64,000 nt of DNA from Ypsolopha sequella (GCA_934047225.1 OW204001.1:15050201-15114200), one strand, 5' to 3'; counted from the first letter of the stretch, positions 28,826-39,790 are shown. Made by a program: numbers and translations. Notes: generated by a model not told the origin, from the sequence alone.

Positions 28826-29045
28826 TCACCACTGGAGCTGGAAAAAGCTCGCCGAGGAAAGGGATAAATGGGAAAAAATCGTGATAGAGACGGCCTTAAA
28901 ACTCTTGACAAAGCCTCGTTTGGCCTATTATCTGACAAGAGAAACAAGAGACACCATTACACCTAACCCAAGTTCCTCCTGCACAGTGTGCGGCAGATCT
29001 TGTCGGTTTGCTGTCGGTTTATACAGCCAGCCTGGTCCGGCACTC
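28826..29045 (+). pseudogene. LINE ORF C-terminus with CxxC motif
   Basis: The plus strand reads SWKKLAEERDKWEKIVIETA ... SSSCTVCGRSCRFAVGLYS. The 'W..LAE.RD.W' motif and the terminal C..CGR.C zinc-knuckle-like motif are typical of the extreme C-terminus of several non-LTR ORF2 proteins. 5'-truncated. The frame runs on to 29162 without further similarity that I recognise. Confidence 0.6.
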
Positions 29046-29159
29046 CCAAAAAGATTCGGTCGATCGTTTATCGTTTGTACACCTCTTACGCACGCAGAGA
29101 GTGTGATAGAGATGGATATACGACCGAACGATATTCGATCGAATTTTGTCACTTTGGAG

Positions 29160-29395
29160 TAGGCCCTCTGGTTTGGTCTATTATCTGACAAGAAATTGAA
29201 ATTGAAATACAAAACAGAAATATTACAAGGCAGCATAAAAAGAACATTAAAATTATAGTTATTAATAAAAATATTATTACATTACCATGTAGGTGATAAA
29301 AAGGGGCAGACTCAGCATCTGCCGTGAGCTGAGGCCAGCAACACAACGCTGGTTTTCGGCCGGTCCCTTTTCAGACCTCAAATTAATTTTTAAAC
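29160..29395 (-). repeat. Possible LINE 3' end with (TTTCAA) tail
   Basis: The minus strand ends GTATTTCAATTTCAATTTCT at about 29195, resembling a microsatellite tail. The opposite end carries AGCGTTGTGTTGCTGGCCTC. The tail is preceded on the plus strand by a second copy of a 22-base stretch also seen at 28919-28941. Confidence 0.35.
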
Positions 29396-29690
29396 TACAG
29401 GTTGCACAAAATTATTGATAAAAGAAATTTAAAAGTTAAACAAAATAGCTGAATGAATACTATTATTCTATGCTTCTAAACAAAATTTCAATTTCAAATT
29501 ATAAATATTATGTTACAAGAATGTAATAATGGAATGTCAAAATATTACAGTTTTAATAGTTTCTGCTTTTTGTCAGGTGGTTTATTTTAACTTGTAGTTA
29601 GTAATTTTAAACATATTTATTATATTATATTAATATATTTTAAATATGTTTTTTAACAAAAGGCGCAAGTCTGTAGATCTAAGTTCAGAC
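29396..29690. other. Intergenic, AT-rich
   Basis: Nothing recognised beyond low-complexity A/T runs. Confidence 0.35.
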
Positions 29691-29935
29691 TATATGTTTG
29701 TGCCTTTTGGAGTAAAAACCCTAAGGCCGTAGGGTCCAGCTGCAAAACTGATCTTCAAAGAAACATCTTCGCGGCTGGTAGACGTTTCGGAGGACCGAAG
29801 GGTTTGGGCAAACCTCGGGCAACGTATTGGCTAAGCCATCCAACGAGGGAATGCTTCCAGCCTTAGGGGGACCCTGTCGATCGACGACGGCGGTGATTTA
29901 GAAAACATGCAATATTTTTTAATTTATAGGTAAGT
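29691..29935 (+). pseudogene. LINE ORF2 C-terminal relic with stop codons
   Basis: Reading from 29691: MFVPFGVKTLRP, stop, GPAAKLIFKETSSRLVDVSE, DRRVWANLGQRIG, stop, AIQRGNASSLRGTL. The 'VPFGVKTLGPWG ... FxQRIxxAIQRGNAxSxLGT' pattern is a well-known C-terminal signature of insect LINE polyproteins. Two in-frame stops make it a pseudogene. Non-coding 3' sequence follows. Confidence 0.7.
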
Positions 29936-30615
29936 TTTTATTTTAGGTTTGTTTTAGGATTTCAGATTTTTCTGATTTTAGTTAGATTAAATTTTATTAT
30001 CTGTTATTTAAGTTTTTCTGTTTTGATATTTTCAGTATATACTGCATAATATAATATAATAGTTTATATATACTGCACTGCACTATATACTGTATTTAAA
30101 CAACAAATACTGGAAAATCACATTCAAAATGTAGTTTTAGGGTTCCGTATCCGAATACGTGAAGACCTTAATTTTGCAGTTTTGTTTCAGTTCAATTTTG
30201 TATTTTTGATATATATTTTTTATCTAGTAATAATAAGTTTAGATGTCTCTGATTTTCCATAGGCTGTTGGTTACAACTTGCAAAACTTATTTCGACCCTA
30301 ATTTGATTAGAGAATCTCCTTTCATGCTTTTATTTAACTTCTCTCTCTCTTAAATTTTTCAGCTGCTCCGGAATTTTATTTTCTTGTTATTCTTAGTAAT
30401 TTAAAAAAAAGTGATTGATCATCCCTTTTTCGCTCGGTATAATATTCTACTATTTTCAAATAGTTGGTGGTATAAAGAGTGACGAGAGATACTGAAGACT
30501 ATAAAATGTTATGGCTTTATCGATGCAAATACTCATAAAGATATCAGGTTCTCTGCGTCACAGCAGACATTTTTGTGGTTCGGAATAAACTAATGATAAA
30601 ATAAACCCGTCAAAT
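29936..30615. other. Intergenic; probable LINE 3' UTR then unknown
   Basis: AT-rich. The first part may be the 3' UTR of the preceding relic. TATATACTGCA motifs recur near 30035-30090. No gene. Confidence 0.3.
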
Positions 30616-30619
30616 TAAT

Positions 30620-30880
30620 AAGAAACATTAGAAACTCGGCCACACAAATGGAAACACGTTGAAAATGGCAGTAAAGTCAAAATGCCTAAAAGGCTTGAAA
30701 TTTGATTTGAAACAGAAGCTAGGCGATTATGAAACTTGCACTAAAGGCAATAAAAAATATTTAAAGATTAAATCATCAGGAACGAGAGAAATGATTGAAA
30801 TTATACATTCTGACGTTTGTGGACCGATGAGAACAAAATCGTTTGGAGATTCGAGATACTTTGTGACCTCAGAACAATAA
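30620..30880 (+). pseudogene. Ty1/copia integrase N-terminal relic
   Basis: The frame from 30659 contains C-x2-type zinc-finger remnants (YETCTKGN) followed by EMIEIIHSDVCGPMRTKSFG then DSRYFVT. This is the diagnostic 'L..IHSD.CGPM...S.GG.RYF' start of the copia integrase core, including its first catalytic Asp (HSD). It ends at TAA 30878. No LTRs, RT or gag remain nearby. Confidence 0.85.
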
Positions 30881-31059
30881 TACTAATTTGTGACATGTTT
30901 GTGACCGTCATAGACAAATAATCAACATACTGTCAGATATACTATTTAAAAACAAAAATGACGTACTTAAAAAATTCAAATACGATATTTACACTCTCGC
31001 CTCGTGCTTCGTCTCCGCACCTCGCGTGATCGATGGCAAATGAGCTTCCTGTTTACACT

Positions 31060-31282
31060 CTCGTGGTCTGATGGTGGGACTGGAAGGTGGATAAGGGATC
31101 TCCGCAACGGACAACAGCAGATCCTTGGAGTTTGGGCTTATTTGATTGGTCTTGATTAGGTAAAACATGGGGACTAGAGTCTGATGATGGGGACTAGAAG
31201 GTAGATACGGGATCACATCAACGGAAAACGGCAGACCCTTCGATTTTGGGCTTATTAGATTGGTATTGATGAGTACTTTTGT
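31060..31282 (-). repeat. About 120-bp minisatellite, array 1 (two diverged units)
   Basis: Units contain TGATG(G/A)TGGGGACTGGAAGG-like blocks, GATACGGGATC, ACAGCAGATCCTTGGAGTTT and TGATTGGTCTTGATTAG. The same unit builds 32525-32840. The minus-strand frame (about 118 codons) follows the repeat. Such 120-125 bp units are widespread tandem or dispersed repeats in Lepidoptera, from memory. Confidence 0.7.
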
Positions 31283-31320
31283 GCCAGTGGGGCGGATACA
31301 GAAAAAGCTCAAGAGTGGGA

Positions 31321-31333
31321 GGGGGGGGGGGGC
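31321..31333 (+). repeat. Poly(G) homopolymer
   Basis: Twelve or more consecutive G at 31322-31333, rare in this AT-rich sequence. It is also a place where assembly length may be unreliable. Confidence 0.8.
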
Positions 31334-31504
31334 ACTAAAAGACATCTTGACCTAGGAGTGTTGCAACGTAATAACAACATAATTAAGTCACATGCAACTT
31401 ATCGTCAATATAGACACATTTCGAAGTTATTTATCTGCTGTTCTAATAAAGTCCCAAGTCAAATAAATTTAGCATAACAATTTTGGGACTTTTTTCTAGA
31501 TTTT

Positions 31505-31780
31505 GGACTATTAGAAACGCGATTGGAGGAATTTCACTCGATAGAAATAATGATTGAAATGAGGTCTAAATTTACACTTTTTTGATATTCAGCATATTCT
31601 GACAAAATGCGATACTGTAGACTTCAAAAATATTTATTAAGATGGGTTTTAACAATACCTACATTACTGGTTATGAAATTTGCATAGCTATTTTAGTTAA
31701 TTTTGTATTAATTTAAAATCGACTTTCTGTAATTTTTACCCGAATCCGTCCTTCTCGCACTGCGGGTCTTTCCACCTGGA
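31505..31780 (-). repeat. Dispersed repeat with 'GAATCCGTCC' end, copy 2
   Basis: AAACGCGATTGGAGGAATTT through ATTTTTACCCGAATCCGTCC to TTCTCGCACTGCGG, related to copies at 28.5 and 54.7 kb. Confidence 0.6.
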
Positions 31781-31815
31781 GTAATGGGGACCTTTGCTCT
31801 TTCGTTAAACAGACA

Positions 31816-32451
31816 ATGGTGTCGATTCGGTGTTGCATATCCAACAGAACTAAACTTAATTTAAGCATTCTGTCCTTGTCTTTTCGATACAGAAGGAAAA
31901 AGAAATAACACTTAAGGTTACGCCAACGACCTTGAACTAAGTAACTTTGTAACCATTTTATACGGTAACTATAGCATTTTTCAACAGAAGAAAAATACAT
32001 AGTAATCTGCATGATATAAATAGTGATGTGGTTTTTCCTGAATTTGATTATAACATACAGAAGTGAAGCAAGAAAATTCCAAGTTTACCCTTATTTCTCG
32101 ATTTTTTGTTCACTTGTAACAACATAACTGCTGCAGTTTTTATCGAAAACGTATGAAAATTTATAAACTTCTAGACAAAATAATATAAAATGATTTGGTT
32201 TTCTCAGTTCTAGGAAATTAATTTTATTTTGGATAATATAAATTAAAAACACATTATTTTCGCACGTGTCAGCCGCAGCGACTGACGTAACAGCCACGTT
32301 GCAGTGCGAGCTGATAAGGACTTTATTTTAATATGGTTTTGTTCGAAATTTCGACCACCACGAATCGAGTTGCTAATTATTCCGACGGAGCCACCTTAAA
32401 TTAAGTTAGTCCTGTCAAACATGTAGGTACATAACACCGAATCGACACCAT
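31816..32451. mobile_element. Inverted-repeat element, GGTGTCGATTCGG termini, copy 1
   Basis: ATGGTGTCGATTCGGTGTTG at the left is repeated inverted at the right (ACACCGAATCGACACCAT). The subterminal AACTAAACTTAATTTAAGC / TTAAATTAAGTTAGTCCTGT is also inverted. A second, shorter copy lies at 63222-63498. No transposase. MITE-like. Confidence 0.7.
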
Positions 32452-32524
32452 TGCCAACTTATTATTTTTTATCGTTTTCTTATTACAAAACGCCCGCATG
32501 GGGGCACGCGCCCCCTGTACGAAT

Positions 32525-32840
32525 CCACCACTGGTTTGGGCTTATTTGATTAGTCTTGATTAGTATTTCGTTAAAACATGGTGACCAGGGTCTGATGATG
32601 GGACTGGAAGGTAAATACTGGATCTCTTCAACTGATAACAGCAGACCCTTTGAGTTTCGGCTCCTTTGACTGGTCTTGATTATTACTTTGGTAATACATG
32701 GTGACCAGGTTCTGATGATGGGACTGGAAGGTGGATACGGCATCTCCTCAAGGGACAACAGCAGATCTCTTTAGTTTGGGATTACTTGTTCGATCTTGAT
32801 GTGTAATTTTGTAAAATATGGTGACCAGGATCTGATAATA
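32525..32840 (-). repeat. About 120-bp minisatellite, array 2 (2.5 units)
   Basis: CATGGTGACCAGG(G/T)TCTGATGATGGGACTGGAAGG starts units at about 32579, 32698 and 32817, a spacing of about 119 bp. It is related to 31060-31282. Confidence 0.85.
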
Positions 32841-32894
32841 TGATAATATAGTTGTAAGCCTCGAAAAACAATGTTCTTTTGTATAACTTATTTC

Positions 32895-33160
32895 TATGAA
32901 AATCTTTCAACGCGGGCAGAGCCACGGGCAAAAGCTAGTGAAATATATAAGCGAGTATATTTTCGGACGACAAGTAATTAATGGGTCCAATTTCTCCTAT
33001 TTTTTCAATGGTCATACATTAATCTTCAAAATTATACCTGTCAATATTAGGTCTCAGAGGAACCCAATTCTGTAAAACACTTTTATTGAACGACTAGCTG
33101 TTGCCCGCGACTTTGTCCGCGTGGAAGAAGTTAATCTCTTGGGAATCCCGCAGTAAAAAG
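32895..33160. repeat. GCCCGCG-type dispersed element ends
   Basis: AACGCGGGCAGAGCCACGGG then CAAAAGCTAGT (32911-32940) is the end of one element. CTAGCTGTTGCCCGCGACTT then TGTCCGCGTGG (33094-33124) starts another. Both motifs are hallmarks of abundant lepidopteran non-autonomous elements. Whether the two ends belong together is not clear. Confidence 0.5.
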
Positions 33161-34565
33161 TATCTTAGTTCTTAAGTTGGATAATAAGTTACGGACAGTG
33201 ATCTCCCTTCCTTCTTTCTTTGTAATCCATGTCTCACTGCTGAGGATCGTGCAGTGGTAACCGCATCAAAACCCGTTCAGCGTTAAATTTTATACGCTAC
33301 ATAAAAACAAGGTTTTCTTTTTTTTAAACAATCGTTCGTGACGTGCCTTCATTGCCAGGAATTATTATTTGCTCTGTAATTTCTAACATTAGAGAAGTAA
33401 ATTACAAAAATTTTTAAATTACGATAACTTATCTTTCCGACACCCGATTTTAATGAAAGAAAGCCTAGATTCTGATCCAAATTAAGCCCTGTCCACCTGT
33501 GAAAACTACGTGAACAAACAGACAGACAGAAAAGAATAATAAAAATCGCTGATTTGTGTTCAGTTACTTTTTTTAGTCACCCTCTTTCTATTTTTATTAC
33601 TTTTCTTCAATGTACAGGCACACCGGATCGTACTTTTTTATTATATGTATATTGAATTGACATGTTGATAACGTGACCTTTAGAGACTTAATTGGATTAT
33701 CGATATCCTCCAAATTTAATAGAGATCTAGCGCAGGTGTGTCTGTGACTTGCGACAAAACTTTGACCATGTATTCTACTGATCGTACTGAACAACACCTT
33801 TTACAATGACCTTTAAAAAACGCGATTTTTGTAATCATCCATAAATAAACTTGCAAGTATATAAAATCTCTAATTTTAGTATAGCTCTAAATTTCTTTTT
33901 AAGGTTAGAAAGATTTTTGCGTTGTTGTTTGTGCAGTTTCTTCGCGCAGTTCGTAGTATAAGTCACATGGTATTGTCTGGCAGTCGGTGGGGCGCGGGCG
34001 GATCCATTTTAGACTAAAATACTAGGATATTTCTTATTCTGACGTTGGCTTTTTTACGTGGTTTTACATAAACAGAAGTTTTATTTTTAGTTTCCAAATG
34101 AGTGAATGCATAAATTGCCTTGTTCATTCGTACCGCTCACAGACAGCGTTGTTATCGTGATTTCACGACAACATCTACAAGACCACTGTCACGACAATTT
34201 TACCCAACGACGAGATTCTTAGTACGTATGCGATAGGGATGATTTTTCAGCAGCTTAATGTTTTGGTACTCTGGACTTTTGTCCTTATATTCGTCAGGAG
34301 AGGCAAACTTAATAAATTCTTATAAGATTTTAAGATTACACGGTCAATATACAAGTAAACAAATTATGAGTACGAGACCCGTCGTGTTTAGTTTTATATT
34401 TTTAAATTCTTTATTGTACAGAGAAACATAAACACAAACAGTTACAGTAAAAGGTTTGTACATATGGGTCTAATAAGAGATTTCTTACAGCAAACCGTTG
34501 AGGAAATAATAAAAATTTAAATAAGAGTAATTATACACGTGCACAGAAATAATTTTGCCTAAATA
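33161..34565. other. Intergenic, 1.4 kb without recognised features
   Basis: I see no open frame of interest and no repeat matching elsewhere in the window. A small GC-richer patch (33950-34010, GGCAGTCGGTGGGGCGCGGG) could be host-derived. This is the longest apparently unique stretch. Confidence 0.35.
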
Positions 34566-35859
34566 CGAGGGAGGCTGAAAAGTAATCTACCTAACTATGA
34601 AAGAAAAGACGTAACTGGGTAGTTTATTTTTATTTTTATATATAGTCCCCTGCTAATAAAATGCACTTATTAAATTTTTCAAATATTGAATTTAAGCCAC
34701 TAAAAAAAAAAAAAAACGGTTTGTCGTCAAAATAGTCAGAAACCGCTGCCTTCATTTCGTCATCGGTCATAAACCTTCGTCCCCTGAGGTCTTTCTTGAG
34801 AAGTCTAAACAGAAAATAGTCACAGGGGGCTAGATCTGGACTATAAGGGGGGTGGTCAATGGTTTCGAAGCCATTGTCTTTAATTGCTAGCTTTGTTGTG
34901 CATGCGGTATGCACTGGTGCGTTATCGTGCAAAATCAGAATGCCTTTACTTAGTTTACCTCGCCGTTTTTCTTTTATTGTCTCTCTTAGTTGATATAATA
35001 AGTTTGAGTAATAATCAGCATTCATTGTAGTTTTCTTCGGTAAATAATCTATGAGCAAAATCCCTTCTGTGTCCCAAAAGATTGTAGCCATAAGTTTACC
35101 GGCCGATGGACAGACCTTGAATTTCGGAGGCGGCTTCTCATCCTTAAATTTCCACTGTAACGACTCTTGCTTACTTTCCGGGTCCCATTGTCGAATCCAA
35201 GTCTCATCACATGTTACAATTCTTGAAATTATTTCTTCCTCTTTCCCTCGACTCATGTCCAAAAACTCTTCGCAACATTTGACACGCCTCTCCATGTCAA
35301 ATGCAGTCAACATTCTAGGGACCCAACGTGCGCTAACTTTGGACATGTTCAAATGCTCATGAATTATTTCATTGACTCGCTCTTTACTGACGCCCACATC
35401 TCTAGCTATCTCCCACTGCTTCACTCGTCGGTCCTCTAATATAATTTTTTTCGCCCTGGCTACATTTTCATCGGTGACGGCCGAAACTGGTCTTCCGCTA
35501 CGAGGATCATCTTCGAGGCTCTCACGACCTAATTTAAACTGCCTTGACCAAAACTTTATAACAAATTCGGAAGAACACGAACTGCCAAACACACGTAACA
35601 TACTCTGTCTGATCTCCGAAGGCGTATTCCCTTCTTTAGTCAAAAACTTAGTCACCGCACGCTGCTCGATTTTATCCATTTTCACTTTTTCTACCGACAT
35701 GTTCGAAACAATTGTAGGAGACAAATAAACGTGATGCAATAAACAAATGAATGTAATACATTTTGAAAATAGAATAACAAACGAATATAAATCCATACCA
35801 GCCAGCATTATTTTTGTATATATTTCTGACCAAGGAGATTACATGTCAGCCGCCCTACG
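34566..35859 (-). mobile_element. Complete mariner element, 1294 bp, TA target duplication
   Basis: Termini: CGAGGGAGGCTGAAAAGTAA at the left and, reverse-complemented, CGTAGGGCGGCTGACATGTA at the right, an imperfect inverted repeat of roughly 28 bp. It is flanked by TA at 34564-34565 and 35860-35861. Length and organisation are those of a classical mariner. It encodes one transposase on the minus strand. Confidence 0.92.
34636..35700 (-). CDS. Mariner transposase (DD34D), open frame
   Basis: 354 aa from the Met at 35700 (MSVEKVKMDKIEQRAV). This start was chosen because the 36 upstream in-frame residues are hydrophobic and fall between terminal repeat and gene. The N-terminal paired-type helix-turn-helix DNA-binding region is about residues 10-120, with GRP at 69-71. 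WVPRML (126-131) is the linker motif. Catalytic triad: D165 (TCDETW), D259 (LHDNAPVH) and D294 (YSPDLAPCDYFLF), with 34 residues between the last two. It catalyses cut-and-paste transposition into TA. An A-run makes a PFFFFF stretch near 328-333, which could mark a small indel in the C-terminus. Otherwise intact. Confidence 0.9.
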   Translation of the reverse strand: MSVEKVKMDKIEQRAVTKFLTKEGNTPSEIRQSMLRVFGSSCSSEFVIKFWSRQFKLGRESLEDDPRSGRPVSAVTDENVARAKKIILEDRRVKQWEIARDVGVSKERVNEIIHEHLNMSKVSARWVPRMLTAFDMERRVKCCEEFLDMSRGKEEEIISRIVTCDETWIRQWDPESKQESLQWKFKDEKPPPKFKVCPSAGKLMATIFWDTEGILLIDYLPKKTTMNADYYSNLLYQLRETIKEKRRGKLSKGILILHDNAPVHTACTTKLAIKDNGFETIDHPPYSPDLAPCDYFLFRLLKKDLRGRRFMTDDEMKAAVSDYFDDKPFFFFFSGLNSIFEKFNKCILLAGDYI

Positions 35860-35861
35860 TA

Positions 35862-36020
35862 TAAAAATAAAATGTAAATAATACATATTGATATAACATA
35901 ATAATAGTGTACTTGTATTACATAAATTATATGCATAAAATACATATCATAAGTTTATATATATTATAATATAATAAAATAAGTGTATAAATAAATATAT
36001 ATATAATATTTTCTTATTCA
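35862..36020. repeat. AT-rich low-complexity (ATATAT) stretch
   Basis: Runs of TATAT/ATAATA right beside the mariner end. No gene. Confidence 0.5.
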
Positions 36021-36024
36021 GAAA

Positions 36025-36330
36025 GCGAAAGGTATCTTTCTTCTTTCAGTTTTTTCTTGAATGAACTGATAGTTCGACTGTGGTTCGAGGTTAGTCACGA
36101 ATACAATGAGGGAGAGCATTCCAAAGTATGACTGTTTGGACATTCAAATAATTACCATAAGCACCAGTATTGTGTACTGGAGTTTTAAGGAGTAACATAG
36201 TTCCAGAACGTAGGTTAAAGTTCAAAACGCTCACGAAATGTGTTAATATCTCGCAAAAGATAATTCAAAGGTTTATTACACATTATCATTGTGGTTATCA
36301 AATCATAAACGCGTACATACTCTTAAAATA
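36025..36330 (-). pseudogene. LINE ORF2 C-terminal relic
   Basis: The minus strand reads FNLRSGTMLLLKTPVHNTGA, YGNYLNVQTVILWNALPHCI, then RD, stop, PRTTVELSVHSRKN. The 'LR.GT.LL..P.HNT ... .Q.VI.WN.LP..I' pattern is the C-terminal region of CR1/Jockey-type ORF2. In-frame stops show decay. Confidence 0.6.
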
Positions 36331-36479
36331 AACTCTGGGTTATTAAAACAGTCTCACTCAGTCAGTTCCTAAATCGTTAACGTTTATATGATGGAAACCT
36401 AAGAAATCTTGAATTATGATCTTTCAGATTTATAGGATCTGTCTGAAACAAAATCTTAAGGGGAACGAAAATACAAACA

Positions 36480-36770
36480 GAAATAAAATGTCAGCTTTCG
36501 GATGATTTTGTTGCAATAATTAGGTTACGTATAGCGATAAAAAAAATACATGTTTTTGGTTGAACTTTAAGGTATTCATTTTCCACAAACCACGTTAATC
36601 AATTCATATTTGACTTGTCAATGAATTTTTTTGTAACCCTCTATTGCACACTTCTTATCGATTTTGTTTCAGGTATCGCTTTCGCGATTTTGTTGGTTTT
36701 TTTTTAATAAAATTAGTGTGAATGATATCTATTCATTTTCCAAATACCACGTTATTCGGGTCAAAAAAAG
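36480..36770 (+). repeat. Degenerate tandem duplication, about 157 bp spacing
   Basis: ATTCATTTTCCACAAACCAC (36573) and ATTCATTTTCCAAATACCAC (36730), with preceding TTTCGGATGATTTTGTTG / TTTCGCGATTTTGTTGG, suggest an old duplication. The 87-codon frame at 36664-36927 that overlaps the second unit resembles nothing I know. Confidence 0.4.
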
Positions 36771-37363
36771 CACCCCCTTTTTCCAAAAATACGTAAATCC
36801 ACTGATGCAGTCAGCGGCAGCAAGATATTGTCAGTCTACGCCTAGCGTTGGCGCCCGTAAGACGTGGAACCTGTGCCCTTTTTTGCAAGCTATAAATATC
36901 TCCCAAAACTACTTCAAAACACATTGAAATTAATTTTATAAAGTAATATTTCGAGGAGCATCATATTCCTGCCGTTAAAAACTCAACAAAATATGCGTAT
37001 GAGTGATTTAGCTACATCGTGCCATAGTCATAACAACAAAACTGAATGAATTTGGAATGAATTCATACTTTTATGCGGGAAAATAATACATGTTACTCTA
37101 AAAGAATAATTTTGTGATCGTTATTGAAACCCAAATTAATTTACTTATACTTACTGAGATCTGTAACAAAGGTCAATGACCTTTTCGTGAAATTACCCTC
37201 TAGTATTGGCTCACCATTTCAGGTCCAATAAGTGAAGTTTTTTGCAAATTATATAGGTACACTTACTTGGGATAAATCGCCAAGCATTTAAAACATAGAA
37301 ATTTATTTTGAAATATTTACAGTGCATGGCAAAATTATTAGATCGTAGATAATCCTGTCGGTA
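36771..37363. other. Intergenic, nothing recognised
   Basis: A slightly GC-richer patch near 36800-36880. No supported feature. Confidence 0.3.
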
Positions 37364-38977
37364 CATGTTCAGGTTCTGTTACGCAAAATGAAATCAATGA
37401 AACTCTTTTAGGATTAATTTGTTATCCCTATGTTTGTCTGTCTGTCCGTTTGTCTAGACAATTTTTTCTGGGTAAAATTAACAAATACCAATATTAACGG
37501 CCCTCTATAGAGCTGTAAAAACATACTTTTGACGTTTTTATTTATATTTCGTTTTAGGTTTTTACGTTTTTTTTTTTTTACGTTTTTCATACAAATTTTC
37601 TCACTATGAAAATGTAGGGATGAACACTTGAGATAATATTTTGCATTTAAAAGTCAACACAGAAAGGAATTGTTGAACAAATAATGTAAAAAATATGAAA
37701 ACCATGTTGTTCTATTCTAAAGGGATTAATTATCTACTGTTCAATGTGGCGATAGCTTTGTTTATTTTTTTCATTGAATTATTAATACAAGGTTTTCCTT
37801 AAGAGGTCCCTTTACCCCCTGTATTTTTCTTAAAATTCATACAATAGGTATAAACCGAATGTGAAATCTACAGCTTATTTTCTTCATATCTTTTTTCATG
37901 AGTATATTCTAGTGACATCTAACTACGTCTCTATACAGCCCAAAAAGCAAAATTTGATAAAACACCATCATAATAGCTGTCAGGATATCGTCAATATTGC
38001 CTCATTTTTACGCAAAGTTTAACAAGTTTGTATATTTTTATCTATACTGGAAATAAAAAAGAGAGAAATACAGGCGTCGTTCATGTTAAGATGACTAAGT
38101 TTACACACTTTGCTAAGTATAAACAATTACCGTTTCATGGAAAACTGTTTTGACCTGAAACCATTTCACAAATTCAATTAACTTATTTTGAATATCTTGT
38201 CATCTTGCACTTCTTGATGAGAAATACAATTTCAATAAGTAAAAATACAACTTTTAGTTAAGAAAACTTATAGTTAAAAGTCTGCTGTATGCATTAACAT
38301 ATTTTTAATTATATTACAATAGTAATAAAATAATTGGCTTATCCGTCGTCGTGATAACAGCCGTAAATTTCTTAAATAATCTGATATCACGCTTATGGAA
38401 AACCCAATTATTTTGAAGATACCATAATATCATTAAAATATGTTTATGCATATAGCAAACTTTTAACAATAAATTGTCTTAGCTAAAAGTTGTACTTTAC
38501 CGTTATAATTATTTCTTAATATTTTGTTGCAAATTCGGAGAAATAGCCCTTAAGGAAAACCTTGTATGAAAATATTTGTTATCTTAGTAACAAAGAAAAA
38601 AAAAAAAAATAAACTAAGCTATCGCCACATTGAACAAACAGTAAATTATTAATCCCTGTAGAATAGAAAGATATGGTTTTATATTTTTTACATTATTTGT
38701 TCTACAGTTCCTTTCTGTACTTTCTTTCAAATGCAAAATATTATGTCAAGTGTTGATCTCTATATTTTCATAAGGAGAAAATTTGTATGAAAAAGTTAAA
38801 CAAAAGGCCATAAAAACGTTATAATATGTATATTTTACAGGGCTGTAAATATTAGCATTTATTGATTTTACCCAGAAAAATTGCCTAGACAAACGGACAA
38901 ACAGACAAACATAGGGACAACAAATTAATCCTAAAAGAGTTTTGTTTTTTCATTTTGCGTAAAGGGACCTGAACATT
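37364..38977. mobile_element. 1.6-kb foldback element with about 440-bp inverted arms
   Basis: The left arm 37364-37805 (ATGTTCAGGTTCTGTTACGC, TTTGTCTGTCTGTCCGTTTG, GGCGATAGC, ACAAGGTTTTCCTTAAG) is repeated inverted at 38548-38977. The arms share about 80-85% identity by eye. The 740-bp loop carries pieces of other dispersed repeats (37800-37925 like 20.9 kb; 38393-38450 like 2.06 kb). No transposase. Foldback or large MITE. Confidence 0.8.
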
Positions 38978-39279
38978 TCAAACCTTGAAATGCTGTTACA
39001 TCAGGAAGAAAAATAAAAACCCAATTTATGAGCAATTTTTGTAATTAGGTTAGTTCGATACCACACCCTGAAAAAAAATGTCCTGTGTTATTTTTGCAAA
39101 TTGTCTTAAATAACGGCTCATCAAATATTGTTTTTCAAATGATGTGGCAATTTCTGTGTATTACTTTGAAAAAAAAGTTATTGCTATTTTACTACCAAAG
39201 GAGCTGCGTATTTTTTTAAATAATTAGAATTTAGAATGAAAGAGTGGCGGGCAGTAAAAATATTTGACGTTCATTAGAA

Positions 39280-39418
39280 ATGCCATTTAACACGCGTTAG
39301 AGTGAAATAAATAGTGACGCTATTTAAAATGAGTTGGAATGAGATAGTAACGCAGTTAAACGTGGTTGAATGAGAGAGGCATAATTGATATAGGCTACAG
39401 TGAGATAGATAGTGACGT
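39280..39418 (+). repeat. Degenerate 30-40 bp tandem repeat
   Basis: Repeated variants of GTT(A/G)GA(A)TGAGATAGTAACG / GTGAGATAGATAGTGACG follow each other across 39290-39415. Low identity, but the periodicity is visible. Confidence 0.45.
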
Positions 39419-39559
39419 GGTGCATTCCTTCTGAGAATATTTGTTAGTTTCCACTTTTTGTAATAACAACTTTAGTAAAAATTTTTTGTAAAGAAATTTT
39501 TGGTCCAATTTATTTTCCCGCAAGTGTAAAACCAGCTCAACGGGCGAAAAATATTTAAA

Positions 39560-39730
39560 GAATGGGTAATGGTGACAATTAACCGTCACGATATTATTAT
39601 GTATCTCTAAAGGAGTGTCTGAAATGTTCCGAGGGTCAACTGATAAATCAAACACTCAAAAACCACTTTTAGCCGACCATAATAAATTTACGTCCCGACG
39701 TGATAGCAAGTAGGATCAATGCCATGTGAC
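39560..39730 (+). repeat. SINE/LINE tail fragment, 'TTCCGAG' family
   Basis: AACCGTCACGATATTATTAT, GGAGTGTCTGAAATGTTCCG, TTTACGTCCCGACGTGATAG correspond in order to 14797-14915. Strongly diverged, with a deletion. Confidence 0.5.
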
Positions 39731-39790
39731 GATGATCGAAATACACTAATAAATTAGATAAAATAAAATACGTATTACTTTTGACCCTGC

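Noticed and set aside
28881..29236. Small frames on both strands as host genes
   Set aside because: The only recognisable part is the LINE C-terminal motif. The rest reads through non-coding sequence.
35051..35728. Plus-strand frames opposite the mariner transposase
   Set aside because: Antisense shadows of a gene with clear catalytic motifs on the other strand.
35701..35808. N-terminal 36-residue extension of the mariner transposase
   Set aside because: Mariner proteins normally start at the MSVEK-like Met. The upstream residues are hydrophobic and lie in the presumed 5' UTR.
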